Made by a program: the position numbers and the translations under genes. From the NCBI GenBank assembly GCA_011365055.1, contig RDOG01000001.1, positions 372,001 to 436,000 of the forward strand: a stretch of DNA of 64,000 nt, written 5' to 3'. Position 1 is the stretch's first letter. Every line of letters starts with the position of its first letter. The notes beneath the pieces are model-generated. The model saw only the letters and a list, made by a program, of their open reading frames with translations, was not told the origin of the DNA and searched no databases. Source of the stretch: Promethearchaeota archaeon (GTDB lineage: Archaea; Asgardarchaeota; Lokiarchaeia; Helarchaeales; RDOG01). Below, piece after piece: positions 36,028-44,098 of the stretch.

Positions 36028-36068
36028 GGGTCCAATTTTTTCCAAAGGCGGGGGGTCCAATTTTTTCC
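36028..36068. repeat. 16-bp direct repeat near the beta-helix gene start
   Basis: GGGTCCAATTTTTTCC occurs at 36028-36043 and again, identical, at 36053-36068; the second is preceded by a run of seven G. The 25-base period is about 2.5 helical turns. It lies about 70-110 bases upstream of the minus-strand ATG, a position for an activator or repressor site. Confidence 0.6.
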
Positions 36069-36131
36069 TTGTATTTAAATAGGATTTTTATAGGATAATT
36101 TTTCTTATCAATTCACAATTAGTATTACTTG

Positions 36132-36180
36132 ATATGACAGTGTAATAGAACCAAAAAATACTTCTATGACACCGTCATAT
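36132..36180. promoter_or_regulatory. Inverted repeat, operator candidate
   Basis: Left arm ATATGACAGTGT (36132-36143) and right arm ACACCGTCATAT (36169-36180) are reverse complements with a single mismatch, separated by 25 bases. The right arm region itself contains the tight palindrome TATGAC-ACC-GTCATA. It lies between divergent promoters, about 160-210 bases before cdhA. Confidence 0.5.
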
Positions 36181-36340
36181 TCCAAATCAACCAAATATTA
36201 TTTCTTTTTGCTTGAAAGATTGAGGATTATTACAGACTTTTATGTTAGATAAGACTAAATTTTAATAAAATAAGGTATTTAAACTTGGAATATAATAAAT
36301 TCTTGGATTATATTTAATATTCTATAGGATAGTTTGTCAT

Positions 36341-38704
36341 ATGGCAAATGAAAGTTTAAAAATATCCGCAAAGGATTTAAAAACAAGTACGCTTGAAGCT
36401 CAAGATCTTATTATTCAAATAGGTAAATTACCAACAGAAGAATGGACCGAAGAACCAATGGGACCAACCCCGATGCCAGATTCTAAATCTCTACGTGATT
36501 GGGATTTTTTTTTGAACAAGAGATACAAACCAATGTATGCACCGCTATGTGATATGTGTTGTCTTTGTACTTTTGGTAAATGTGATTTATCACAAGGTAA
36601 GAAAGGAGCATGCGGTATTGATTTATCAGCACAATCTTCAAGAATTGTTTTATTAGCGACCTTAATTGGATGCAGTTGCCATACAGCACATGGAAGACAT
36701 CTTGTTCATCATCTCATTGAAAAATATGGTCCGAACGCACCCTTAGATGTCGGAGATGAAATTGCTGTTGAGATGCCTAATACTAGACTAATCTGTGGAT
36801 ACAAGCCAAAAACGCTTAAAGATCTGGAAATGGCTCTTGAATGGTGTGAAACAACTGTTCTTCACGGCGTCGCGGCTGCGCATACAGGACAAGAAGGTGC
36901 AGCAAACGACTTTGAATCTAAAGCATTTCATGTATCCATGGCAGATCATGTGGGCATGGAAGTAGCAGATGTTGCGCAATTAACTCAATGGGGATTTCCC
37001 AAAGGTGATGAGGATACACCTTTAGTTGAATCTGGATTAGCCACGATAGATGTTACAAAACCTGTTTTGTTAGTTGTCGGGCATAATGTAGCACCAGGTA
37101 TTGAGGTCATTGATTACTTACGAGAAACAAATCAAAGAGATAAAATGGAAGTTTGTGGAATCTGTTGTTCTATCCATGATCTCACACGTTATGATGATAA
37201 GGCAAAAATTGTTGGACCAATTTCATGGCAATTGAGAATGGTACGTTCAGGAGTACCAGATGTAATTCAAATTGACGAACAATGTATAAGAACAGATATC
37301 ATTGAAGAAGCTAAGAAAATAAAAGCAAAAGTGATTGTAACAAATGATAAAGCTTGTCACGGACTCCCAAATTGGACAGATAAGGATGAAGATTGGATTA
37401 TTAATCAATTATTTAATGATGAGGCTGATGCAGCATTAATTTGGGATGCCGAAAAAGCAGGTAGAGTTTCTGCGAAATTAACATTTAAAATGTTCGATAA
37501 AAGAAAGAAGTTTAAAATACTACCCACTGAAGAAGAAGTAAAAGAAGCTGTGAAAAATTGTACTTTATGTTATGATTGCCAACGAGCTTGTCCTGAAAAT
37601 TTAGAAATTACTGATGCAATAAAAGATGTCAAGGAAAAGGGAGATTTCACTAAATTAGCTCAAGTATACAATGACTGTGTAGGTTGTGGAAGATGCGAAC
37701 AAGCATGCTCCAAATTAAATGAAACTCATTCTTGGATTGTTACTGCTGGATCCGAAAAAATACGGAACGAGGTATTTAATTGTAGAGTAGGTCGAGGACC
37801 AATAAAAGATACCGAAATACGAAATGTTGGTGCACCAATAGTTCTGGGAGAAATTCCAGGCATAGTAGCAATTGTGGGATGTTCTAATTACCCTCGAGGA
37901 ACTGAAGATGTAGCAAAAATTGCAGAAGAATTTTTAAAACGGCGTTATATAGTAGTAACGAGTGGATGCGGAGCAATGGATATTGGTAGATATAAAGTAG
38001 AAGATGATGATGGTAACATGGTAACATTATATGAAAAATATCCAGGTACATTTGATGCGGGTGGTTTAGTTAACACAGGTTCATGTGTTGCAAATGCACA
38101 TATTACTGGTGCAGCGGTAAAAGTGGCGAATATATTTGCACGAAGACCATTGCGTGGTAATTTTGAAGAAATTGCAGATTATATTCTAAACCGAGTTGGT
38201 GCAGTTGGTATTGCGTGGGGTGCATACAGTCAAAAAGCAGCTTCGATCGGAACTGGATGTAATAGGTTCGGTGTACCAGTTATTGTTGGACCTCATGGAG
38301 TGAAATATAGAAGGCAATTATTAGGTAGAGCTGACAAGAAAGAACTCTGGGAAGTTTATGATGCAAATACAGGTGAAACCATTGATGGTGGTCCATGCCC
38401 CGAGCATTTGTTATATGCCGCAGATACGGTTGAAGAATGTATCGTTATGACTGCAAAATTAGCAATTAGGTCTAGTGATAATTTCAAGGGTAGACAAGTG
38501 AAACTAACACACTATATCGATTTACACAAGAAATACTTTGGAACGTTTCCTGATGATGTTTATAGATTTGTTAGAGAAGAAGCAGATATTCCAGTTACAT
38601 TAAAAGAAGAAGTTATGAAACATCTTAAAGAAAAAGATTGGAAACCAACAAAAATTTGCACGAACACGACTACATTGAAACGATTAATAAGAACAAAGAA
38701 ATAA
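36341..38704 (+). CDS. cdhA: CO dehydrogenase/acetyl-CoA synthase alpha subunit CdhA
   Basis: Nickel-iron CO dehydrogenase subunit of the archaeal Wood-Ljungdahl pathway; interconverts CO2 and CO. At 787 aa it has the CdhA length. Cysteine clusters are complete: 'CDMCCLCTFGKCDLSQGKKG' for the B/D clusters, two ferredoxin motifs 'CTLCYDCQRACP' and 'CVGCGRCEQACSK' for clusters E and F, and C-cluster ligands in 'CCSIHDLTR', 'KACHGLPN', 'GCSNYPRG', 'TSGCGAMDIG' and 'GSCVANAH'. The 'AAHTGQEG' stretch also fits. No cdhB, C, D or E genes are adjacent, which is unusual because they normally form one operon. Confidence 0.95.
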   Translation: MANESLKISAKDLKTSTLEAQDLIIQIGKLPTEEWTEEPMGPTPMPDSKSLRDWDFFLNKRYKPMYAPLCDMCCLCTFGKCDLSQGKKGACGIDLSAQSSRIVLLATLIGCSCHTAHGRHLVHHLIEKYGPNAPLDVGDEIAVEMPNTRLICGYKPKTLKDLEMALEWCETTVLHGVAAAHTGQEGAANDFESKAFHVSMADHVGMEVADVAQLTQWGFPKGDEDTPLVESGLATIDVTKPVLLVVGHNVAPGIEVIDYLRETNQRDKMEVCGICCSIHDLTRYDDKAKIVGPISWQLRMVRSGVPDVIQIDEQCIRTDIIEEAKKIKAKVIVTNDKACHGLPNWTDKDEDWIINQLFNDEADAALIWDAEKAGRVSAKLTFKMFDKRKKFKILPTEEEVKEAVKNCTLCYDCQRACPENLEITDAIKDVKEKGDFTKLAQVYNDCVGCGRCEQACSKLNETHSWIVTAGSEKIRNEVFNCRVGRGPIKDTEIRNVGAPIVLGEIPGIVAIVGCSNYPRGTEDVAKIAEEFLKRRYIVVTSGCGAMDIGRYKVEDDDGNMVTLYEKYPGTFDAGGLVNTGSCVANAHITGAAVKVANIFARRPLRGNFEEIADYILNRVGAVGIAWGAYSQKAASIGTGCNRFGVPVIVGPHGVKYRRQLLGRADKKELWEVYDANTGETIDGGPCPEHLLYAADTVEECIVMTAKLAIRSSDNFKGRQVKLTHYIDLHKKYFGTFPDDVYRFVREEADIPVTLKEEVMKHLKEKDWKPTKICTNTTTLKRLIRTKK

Positions 38705-39031
38705 TATCCCTTATTTTTTTTTAATCTTGATTCTAAAGAATTCATAATCAAAATATACTTTAAATTAAAGTTTTTTTTACAAAATAAAGATATATTTTTC
38801 TTATAATGATATATCAGTAAATTTTTACTGCTTTTCCTGAATCAAAGCTCTTTTTTTTATTATTAATGATTTTAACCTACCTTTAATACTTGTTTAGAAA
38901 AAAAAAATTATGAATTTCTTTTATTATGGATAAAATGTTATTATTTTTATGCAAAAATCTCTATAGCAAAATTCATTTAAAATCAATTAATAATATTTTA
39001 ACAAATTTAAACAAATTAAGTGCTTAGAAAA
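38705..39031. other. AT-rich intergenic region upstream of tandem membrane genes
   Basis: About 325 bases. Only a 33-codon frame (38926-39027) is open, of composition expected by chance here. No RNA gene or repeat seen. It presumably carries the promoter of the 7-TM longin pair. Confidence 0.4.
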
Positions 39032-40156
39032 ATGGAATTACTATTTAATAACTTAGAGCAATTTATATCAGATTTTAATTTAATTTTAAATTTCATTATC
39101 TTACTATTTCTCGCTCAAGTTACAATTATATTTTTAAGAGAGTGGAACATAAAAAGAAAACAAAACCTTAAAAATAATTATATTTTAGGTTATGGATTAT
39201 ATATGCTGTTTTTTTCAATTAATGTTTCTATTATTCTTTTCATTACAATGTACTCTACCTTGTTATCACCTGAAATCTTTAGTTTTTTTTATTTAATTTC
39301 GATATTAGTAAAAGGCATATCAGGATTGACCTTTTCTTTCATAATTGAAAAACAAATACAAAATATTGTTAAAAGCAGATTTTTAATTACTTTTTTTTTA
39401 ATCTTATTATATATTTTAACTCCAATTTTCATTTATGTTCCAATTTTAAATCAATTAACAAATATTTTTAATATTGCATGTGCTTTAATACCTATATTAG
39501 CCTCATTATTTTTTGTTGTTAATTCACGTAAGGAATTTAAGGTTAAATTATGGATAGGGTTAATTGGAATATGCTTGATTCTAGTTAATTTAATTTTTAT
39601 CAATAAAAATCCTTTTAAATTCACCTATTTTTTCCCAGATTTGCCCGTTCAATTAATAATATTTTTCAAAATATTAATGATATTTGGAGCTGTGTTTATG
39701 ATTTACGGGTTCACTGGTTATTCATTTTTCTTAGAATCATATTGGAAAGATAATTTAATAGCTTTATATTTAATACACAAAAATTCTGGTTATTATTTAT
39801 ACGCTAAAGAATATTTAGAAAAAGAAGTTGAGAATGACGAATTATTTTCAGGAGGAATTAGTGGAATAGTAAAAATGATAATGAATTTTTCAGAAACTGA
39901 AAAATATATTGATACAATTCAAGTAAAAAATAAATTAATTCTATTAGAATATGGAGAAAATATGATTTCAGCAATGATAATCAAAAGAGAATTGTTAGAT
40001 ATAAGATTAATCTTGAAAGAAATTGTTATTAAATTTGAATTGTATTTTAAAGATAATCTAAATAAAGAAGATTTGGATTCAGATGCAAATCTCCGTCTTC
40101 AAAAATTTCAACCAATAGAAAATGTAATTAATGAATTAATTCGAGTTGAGGGATAA
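39032..40156 (+). CDS. Seven-helix membrane protein with C-terminal longin-like domain (copy 1)
   Basis: A 374-aa protein. Seven hydrophobic helices fill residues ~15-235. After a 'ESYWKDNLIALYLI' link comes a ~130-residue cytosolic domain with the longin-like order of this window: 'NSGYYLYAKEY', 'DELFSGGISGIVKMIMNFS', 'LLEYGENMISAMI', then a helix 'LKEIVIKFELYFKDNL' and an end helix. It sits three bases before copy 2. ATG 39032 is used; GTG 39020 is upstream in frame. A 7-TM receptor that passes a signal to a longin-type cytoplasmic domain is the inferred role; ligand and partner are unknown. Confidence 0.7.
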   Translation: MELLFNNLEQFISDFNLILNFIILLFLAQVTIIFLREWNIKRKQNLKNNYILGYGLYMLFFSINVSIILFITMYSTLLSPEIFSFFYLISILVKGISGLTFSFIIEKQIQNIVKSRFLITFFLILLYILTPIFIYVPILNQLTNIFNIACALIPILASLFFVVNSRKEFKVKLWIGLIGICLILVNLIFINKNPFKFTYFFPDLPVQLIIFFKILMIFGAVFMIYGFTGYSFFLESYWKDNLIALYLIHKNSGYYLYAKEYLEKEVENDELFSGGISGIVKMIMNFSETEKYIDTIQVKNKLILLEYGENMISAMIIKRELLDIRLILKEIVIKFELYFKDNLNKEDLDSDANLRLQKFQPIENVINELIRVEG

Positions 40157-40159
40157 AAA

Positions 40160-41230
40160 ATGGCTATTTTTCCAATAATAGGAGAATATAGAGGAATTTT
40201 AATGGTTTTAGAAACAATTGTTGTTATCATTTTTTTAGAATTTTCATTATATTTTTTCTTTAAATATTCTCAAAAAAAGAAAAAATCCATTCCAACTTAT
40301 GTTGAATTAAACTGGGGAATCATATTTTTAAGTTTTAGTTTAGGAGCTTATATTTTTATTATTGAAGAATTTTTTTATGTTTATAGACCCCTATTTTTAA
40401 TTATTGCTTATCTTTGTTTTAGTATTGGTGGTATAATTTTTTCTTACCGAACCGAAACGTCAAAAGAATTAAAAACAAAATACTTTTTCACAATTTTTTC
40501 GAGTTTTGTATCTTCAGTTATTTTAATATTGTTCATAATGATGCCTGAGATCTTACAGGTATTCGCGGCTTTAATGGCAGTGCCGGCTTATGCGTTATTA
40601 TTATTGTATTTTTCTATTGCAATTAAAAAAATATGGGTACGTTATAAATTATCATCAGTTGTTTTTTTAACTGGAATAATATTTTGGCTTATTGGATTTG
40701 CATTTACGTCAGGAATTGCTTTAGAATTTTTTCAAACGCTTTTTATTAGAGTAATTGGGAATATATTAATAATAATGGGAACAATTGCTTTAGGATTTTT
40801 TATCACAACATTACCTTCATTAGATGAGATAGGATGGAAAGATAAAATTAAATATATTATAATCACCACATCTTCTGGAAAATGTTTATATAATGAAAAT
40901 ATCAAAGAAAAGAAAAATATTAATGAAGTATTATTGGGAGGCTACCTTTCAGGTTTACAAATTTTTATTAAAACGACAATGAAGGATCAATCTAGCCTGC
41001 AAAGCTTATCAAAAGAAAAAGAGGCATTTCTTATTGAGGAAGGCAAAAATATCCTCGCAATTATGATTGTAGAACAAAAATTAGAGATTTTAAAATATTA
41101 TCTTAAAAAAATTGTTGAGAAATTTGAGGATTTTTTTAGTGAAGTATTTAAGGACTGGAAAGGAGATGCTTCGATTTTTAAACCAACAAAATATTTAATT
41201 AAAGAATTAATTCAATTTGAAGAAGATTAA
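40160..41230 (+). CDS. Seven-helix membrane protein with C-terminal longin-like domain (copy 2)
   Basis: A 356-aa paralogue of the preceding gene, starting three bases after its stop. It again has seven hydrophobic helices (residues ~12-222), then 'DEIGWKDKIKYIIITTSSGKCLY', 'NEVLLGGYLSGLQIFIKTTM', 'LIEEGKNILAIMIV' and 'YYLKKIVEKFEDFFSEVF'. The shared W-K-D at the membrane exit and the (S/G)-G-x-x-L-Y turn show that the two are homologous throughout, though the membrane parts have diverged strongly. Tandem duplication is the likely origin. The pair probably form one transcript and could heterodimerise. Confidence 0.7.
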   Translation: MAIFPIIGEYRGILMVLETIVVIIFLEFSLYFFFKYSQKKKKSIPTYVELNWGIIFLSFSLGAYIFIIEEFFYVYRPLFLIIAYLCFSIGGIIFSYRTETSKELKTKYFFTIFSSFVSSVILILFIMMPEILQVFAALMAVPAYALLLLYFSIAIKKIWVRYKLSSVVFLTGIIFWLIGFAFTSGIALEFFQTLFIRVIGNILIIMGTIALGFFITTLPSLDEIGWKDKIKYIIITTSSGKCLYNENIKEKKNINEVLLGGYLSGLQIFIKTTMKDQSSLQSLSKEKEAFLIEEGKNILAIMIVEQKLEILKYYLKKIVEKFEDFFSEVFKDWKGDASIFKPTKYLIKELIQFEED

Positions 41231-41232
41231 TT

Positions 41233-41685
41233 TCATATTAAATCTTGAATTTTTTCTTTATAAGAGGGATTTAATTCAATAGCTTTTTTGAAACTTCCAG
41301 CAGCTTCTTTTTCTTGGTCTAAGCTCATTTGAGTAAGGCCTAATCCAAACCAAATATCAGCATCCTTCGGATCTAATTCTACTGCTTTTTCAAAATATTC
41401 AATTGCTTTTTCATTTTCGTTCAATTCGCTATAGATACCGCCAAGTATGAAATAAGCGTCAACATTTTTTGGATTTATTTGAATTATTTTTTCATAAGAT
41501 TTAATAGCATTATCAATTTTACCAATCTTTCTGTAAGCAACTCCTAAAACTAGATATGTACTTTCGTTATTAGAAACGATTTCAGCAGATTTTTTTAAAT
41601 AATCAATTGCCTCTTCATATTTTTCCTGATCAAATAATTTTCCACCTTTTTCAAATAGTTTAAAAGCTTCATCAGACAAGGGCAA
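41233..41685 (-). CDS. TPR-repeat protein
   Basis: A 150-aa protein of about four tetratricopeptide repeats. Typical 34-residue units with 'ALG-Y' positions are visible: 'AFKLFEKGGKLFDQEKYEEAI', 'STYLVLGVAYRKIGKIDNAI', 'VDAYFILGGIYSELNENEKAI', 'ADIWFGLGLTQMSLDQEKEA'. TPR proteins are scaffolds for protein-protein contacts. It starts at TTG 41685 with AGAGG upstream, and converges on the second 7-TM gene with two bases between stops. Partner unknown. Confidence 0.92.
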   Translation of the reverse strand: MPLSDEAFKLFEKGGKLFDQEKYEEAIDYLKKSAEIVSNNESTYLVLGVAYRKIGKIDNAIKSYEKIIQINPKNVDAYFILGGIYSELNENEKAIEYFEKAVELDPKDADIWFGLGLTQMSLDQEKEAAGSFKKAIELNPSYKEKIQDLI

Positions 41686-41755
41686 AACCTCTTTTTATTA
41701 TTTAATAATTGAATTAAAAATATTGTTTATTTAACTTTGGTTAAAAATTAATTAC

Positions 41756-42634
41756 TTATTTCAATATTTTTATAATAACTTGGACAATTTCTTTTGCAAT
41801 ATTAACGTTAGTTGCTTTTTCTGCACCATAAAATCCAAGAATTGGATTAATTTCTAAAAAATATAATTTATTTTTCAATGAAGGAATCGTATCCATCCCG
41901 AAAATTTTTAATCCCATTTTATTTGATAAAATTTCACCTATTTTTTTGGATTCCGTTAAAAAAAAATCAAGATTGGGATCCATTTTAATATAATCATCAG
42001 GAGAATGTCCTTTTCCTCCTAATGATATGTTATAGCGAAAATCTTTTTCATTTTCTCTAATAAATTGGCAAATCATTTTATTATCAATAAAAATAGTCCG
42101 AATATCGTATTTTTTATTTTCAATAAACTCTTGTAAATATATAATCGAATTTATTTGGGAAAATATTTCTAATTCTTTATCAATATCATTTGAAAGAATT
42201 TTTATGCCCTTACCTTTACTTCCAATCATAGGTTTATAAAGAATTTTTTTATGTTTTTTAATGAATTTCGATAACTGCTGTAAATCTTCTCCAATGATAA
42301 AGTCTGGAATTAAAATCCCGTTTTTTTTTGCAATTAAAAGGCAACTTGCTTTGTCCGCCTGATATAAATCGTGACTTGATGGTATGCAAATCGAACCATT
42401 TTGTTCTAAATGTTCAATAAATGTAAGAAGATAAGGAAGAGAAAACTCTTTTTGAAAATCAGGCACAGATCTAATTAAACATACTTTTGGATAATGGTTA
42501 AAAGGAATTGTAATTTCATTCCATGAAAGAATATTATATTGTATTATTTCTTTATCCAACTCTTCTATTATACGTTTTGTCTCATAAGTTTCTCGATTAT
42601 TAGAAATAATTAATAAATCGTTAAATTTTGACAT
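41756..42634 (-). CDS. ATP-grasp ligase, RimK/LysX-like
   Basis: A 292-aa ATP-grasp enzyme, which would ligate an amine to a carboxylate through an acyl-phosphate. Landmarks: 'DKASCLLIAKKNGILIPDFI', 'KKILYKPMIGSKGKGIKIL' (nucleotide-binding lysines), 'YLQEFIENKKYDIRTIFIDN', and the metal site 'YFLEINPILGFYG' with E-x-N. The N-terminal ~90 residues are the pre-ATP-grasp domain. RimK-type members add glutamate or other amino acids to proteins or small molecules; the substrate here is unknown. Its start overlaps the end of the membrane-longin gene by 14 bases, so the products are probably linked. Confidence 0.88.
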   Translation of the reverse strand: MSKFNDLLIISNNRETYETKRIIEELDKEIIQYNILSWNEITIPFNHYPKVCLIRSVPDFQKEFSLPYLLTFIEHLEQNGSICIPSSHDLYQADKASCLLIAKKNGILIPDFIIGEDLQQLSKFIKKHKKILYKPMIGSKGKGIKILSNDIDKELEIFSQINSIIYLQEFIENKKYDIRTIFIDNKMICQFIRENEKDFRYNISLGGKGHSPDDYIKMDPNLDFFLTESKKIGEILSNKMGLKIFGMDTIPSLKNKLYFLEINPILGFYGAEKATNVNIAKEIVQVIIKILK

Positions 42635-43406
42635 TTTGCCGATCTACTTGCTTATAATAATTCATAATATATTTTCTATTAACTAAATCTTCAATTATAT
42701 AAAGAGCATCCTTCATATTTTTCTTAATTTTTTTATGGGTCATTTTTACTAATTGGGGTAAAGTAAAAAATTGATTTTTATCCATAAGTTTTGATGCAAT
42801 TTTTAAAATATCAATTTCTTCTTTTGTTAAAATTTCTTTACACTCTGGAGTTTCAGTCCATAATACGATCATGGCATCAATTAAAATCTTTTCAAATACT
42901 TCTTCAATTATTTTATCTGTTCTTTTGAATTTTTCTAAATTGGATGTTTCAAATTCTTGTAATTCTTCCAAAAATTTATTTTCAAATCCCTTAACGATGA
43001 TTGTTAAGGAATCCTCTAAAAACGTGGAAGGATTATCTTTGCATAATACAATTCCTCGCACGATTTTCCCATCATTAAGAAGAATGATTTTTTGATCGTA
43101 CTCTAATTTTTTTAACTTTGCTTTTTCCCCAATGTTTTTAGCCATCATGTTAACAGTTGAAATCAAACCATGTAAATATTCAGTTTCAAGTTGTATCGGA
43201 GCAAAATATTTTGAATATAAAATGCCCCCATCCTTGATATGCGCTATTAGAATTACTAAAATATTTTCAATATCATTAATTTTATTGTCAAAATAATCAG
43301 AAGGTTTGGATTGGGATTTTATTAAATGCCAAATAAAAATGATTGAGCCAATAATTAAACCAATGATTAAAAAGATAATGACCCATATGAGTATATATTC
43401 AAACAT
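42621..43406 (-). CDS. Membrane-anchored longin-like protein with C-terminal winged helix
   Basis: A 261-aa protein with three parts. One N-terminal membrane helix (residues ~4-28). Residues ~46-165 are longin-like: 'HIKDGGILYSKYFAP', 'TEYLHGLISTVNMMAKNIG', 'LLNDGKIVRGIVLC', 'LTIIVKGFENKFLEELQEF'. Residues ~190-261 look like a winged helix: 'ILTKEEIDILKIASKLMD', 'TLPQLVKMTHKKIKKNMKDALYI'. A DNA-binding-type domain on a membrane anchor is unusual. It overlaps the ATP-grasp gene by 14 bases. Inference: a membrane sensor coupled to transcription or to ligase activity. Confidence 0.65.
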   Translation of the reverse strand: MFEYILIWVIIFLIIGLIIGSIIFIWHLIKSQSKPSDYFDNKINDIENILVILIAHIKDGGILYSKYFAPIQLETEYLHGLISTVNMMAKNIGEKAKLKKLEYDQKIILLNDGKIVRGIVLCKDNPSTFLEDSLTIIVKGFENKFLEELQEFETSNLEKFKRTDKIIEEVFEKILIDAMIVLWTETPECKEILTKEEIDILKIASKLMDKNQFFTLPQLVKMTHKKIKKNMKDALYIIEDLVNRKYIMNYYKQVDRQNVKI

Positions 43407-43463
43407 TTTTTTCTCATTTCTTCAATTTACTTTTCAATAATTTGATTAAATATCTTAAAATAT

Positions 43464-44018
43464 CTACTGGAAGGAACTTTTTTCAAACTCTTGTTTTTCA
43501 ATATTAAATTTATCGAATAATAACTTGTATAATTGAATAATTAGCTTACTTTCGGTTATTTCTATTATTATAAAAGAAGATACATTACTAGAAACGAAAC
43601 TCCAAGCAGCAGTAGCACTCCCTGGATTAAGAAGAAGTACTTTATTCTTATATTTTATCATGTCAGCATGAGTATGTCCCGATATTAAAACGTTCACATC
43701 TAAATTATGTGCCACGGAAACTAATTTATTCACATCCCCACGTGGTTGTACGACATCACCATGAATTAATCCGATTCTCCAATTCATTATAGTAAGAATT
43801 TCTTTATCTGGTGCCATTGATTGAAAGTCCATATTACCAGAAACGAGTTTTATAGGTGCAATCCTTTCAATAGAGTTAAGCACTTTTGGTAAAATTAAAT
43901 CCCCTGTACATAGAATCAAATCTATTTTTTGCGAATCTATGAAATCCAATATTCTGTTTGGAATTTCTCTTGCGCGCCTCGGAATATGAAAATCTCCAAT
44001 TACTAAAATTCTTTGCAT
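43464..44018 (-). CDS. Vps29-like metallophosphoesterase
   Basis: A 184-aa calcineurin-like phosphoesterase that is strikingly similar to the eukaryotic retromer subunit Vps29. Landmarks in order: 'LVIGDFHIPRRAREIP', 'LILCTGDL', 'LVSGNMD', 'IGLIHGDVVQPRGD', 'LISGHTHAD', 'LLNPGSATAAWS', then a C-terminal strand pair 'FIIIEITESKLIIQLYKL'. Metal ligands D9, H11, D40, N62, H86, H115 and H117 are all present, so unlike eukaryotic Vps29 it may be catalytically active. Members of this MJ0936/YfcE group otherwise act as phosphodiesterases. It is encoded directly upstream of the longin/ATP-grasp pair on the same strand (58 bases between). Confidence 0.85.
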   Translation of the reverse strand: MQRILVIGDFHIPRRAREIPNRILDFIDSQKIDLILCTGDLILPKVLNSIERIAPIKLVSGNMDFQSMAPDKEILTIMNWRIGLIHGDVVQPRGDVNKLVSVAHNLDVNVLISGHTHADMIKYKNKVLLLNPGSATAAWSFVSSNVSSFIIIEITESKLIIQLYKLLFDKFNIEKQEFEKSSFQ

Positions 44019-44098
44019 CGAAAATTCACTAAAATTTCATAAGATTATATTTACATATAATTTATGCATCATAACAGATCAGTTTCAGGTGATGAAAA

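Larger units (their letters stand above)
35976..36340. other. Divergent regulatory region between the beta-helix gene and cdhA
   Basis: About 365 bases without a gene. It contains a 16-base direct repeat, a 12-base-arm inverted repeat (both listed separately) and a TATA-like 'GGTATTTAAAC' near 36274-36284, about 60 bases upstream of the cdhA ATG. Confidence 0.5.

Noticed and set aside
38926..39027. 33-codon frame before the 7-TM pair
   Set aside because: No ribosome-binding site and a composition expected by chance in this AT-rich spacer; overlaps the alternative GTG start of the next gene.
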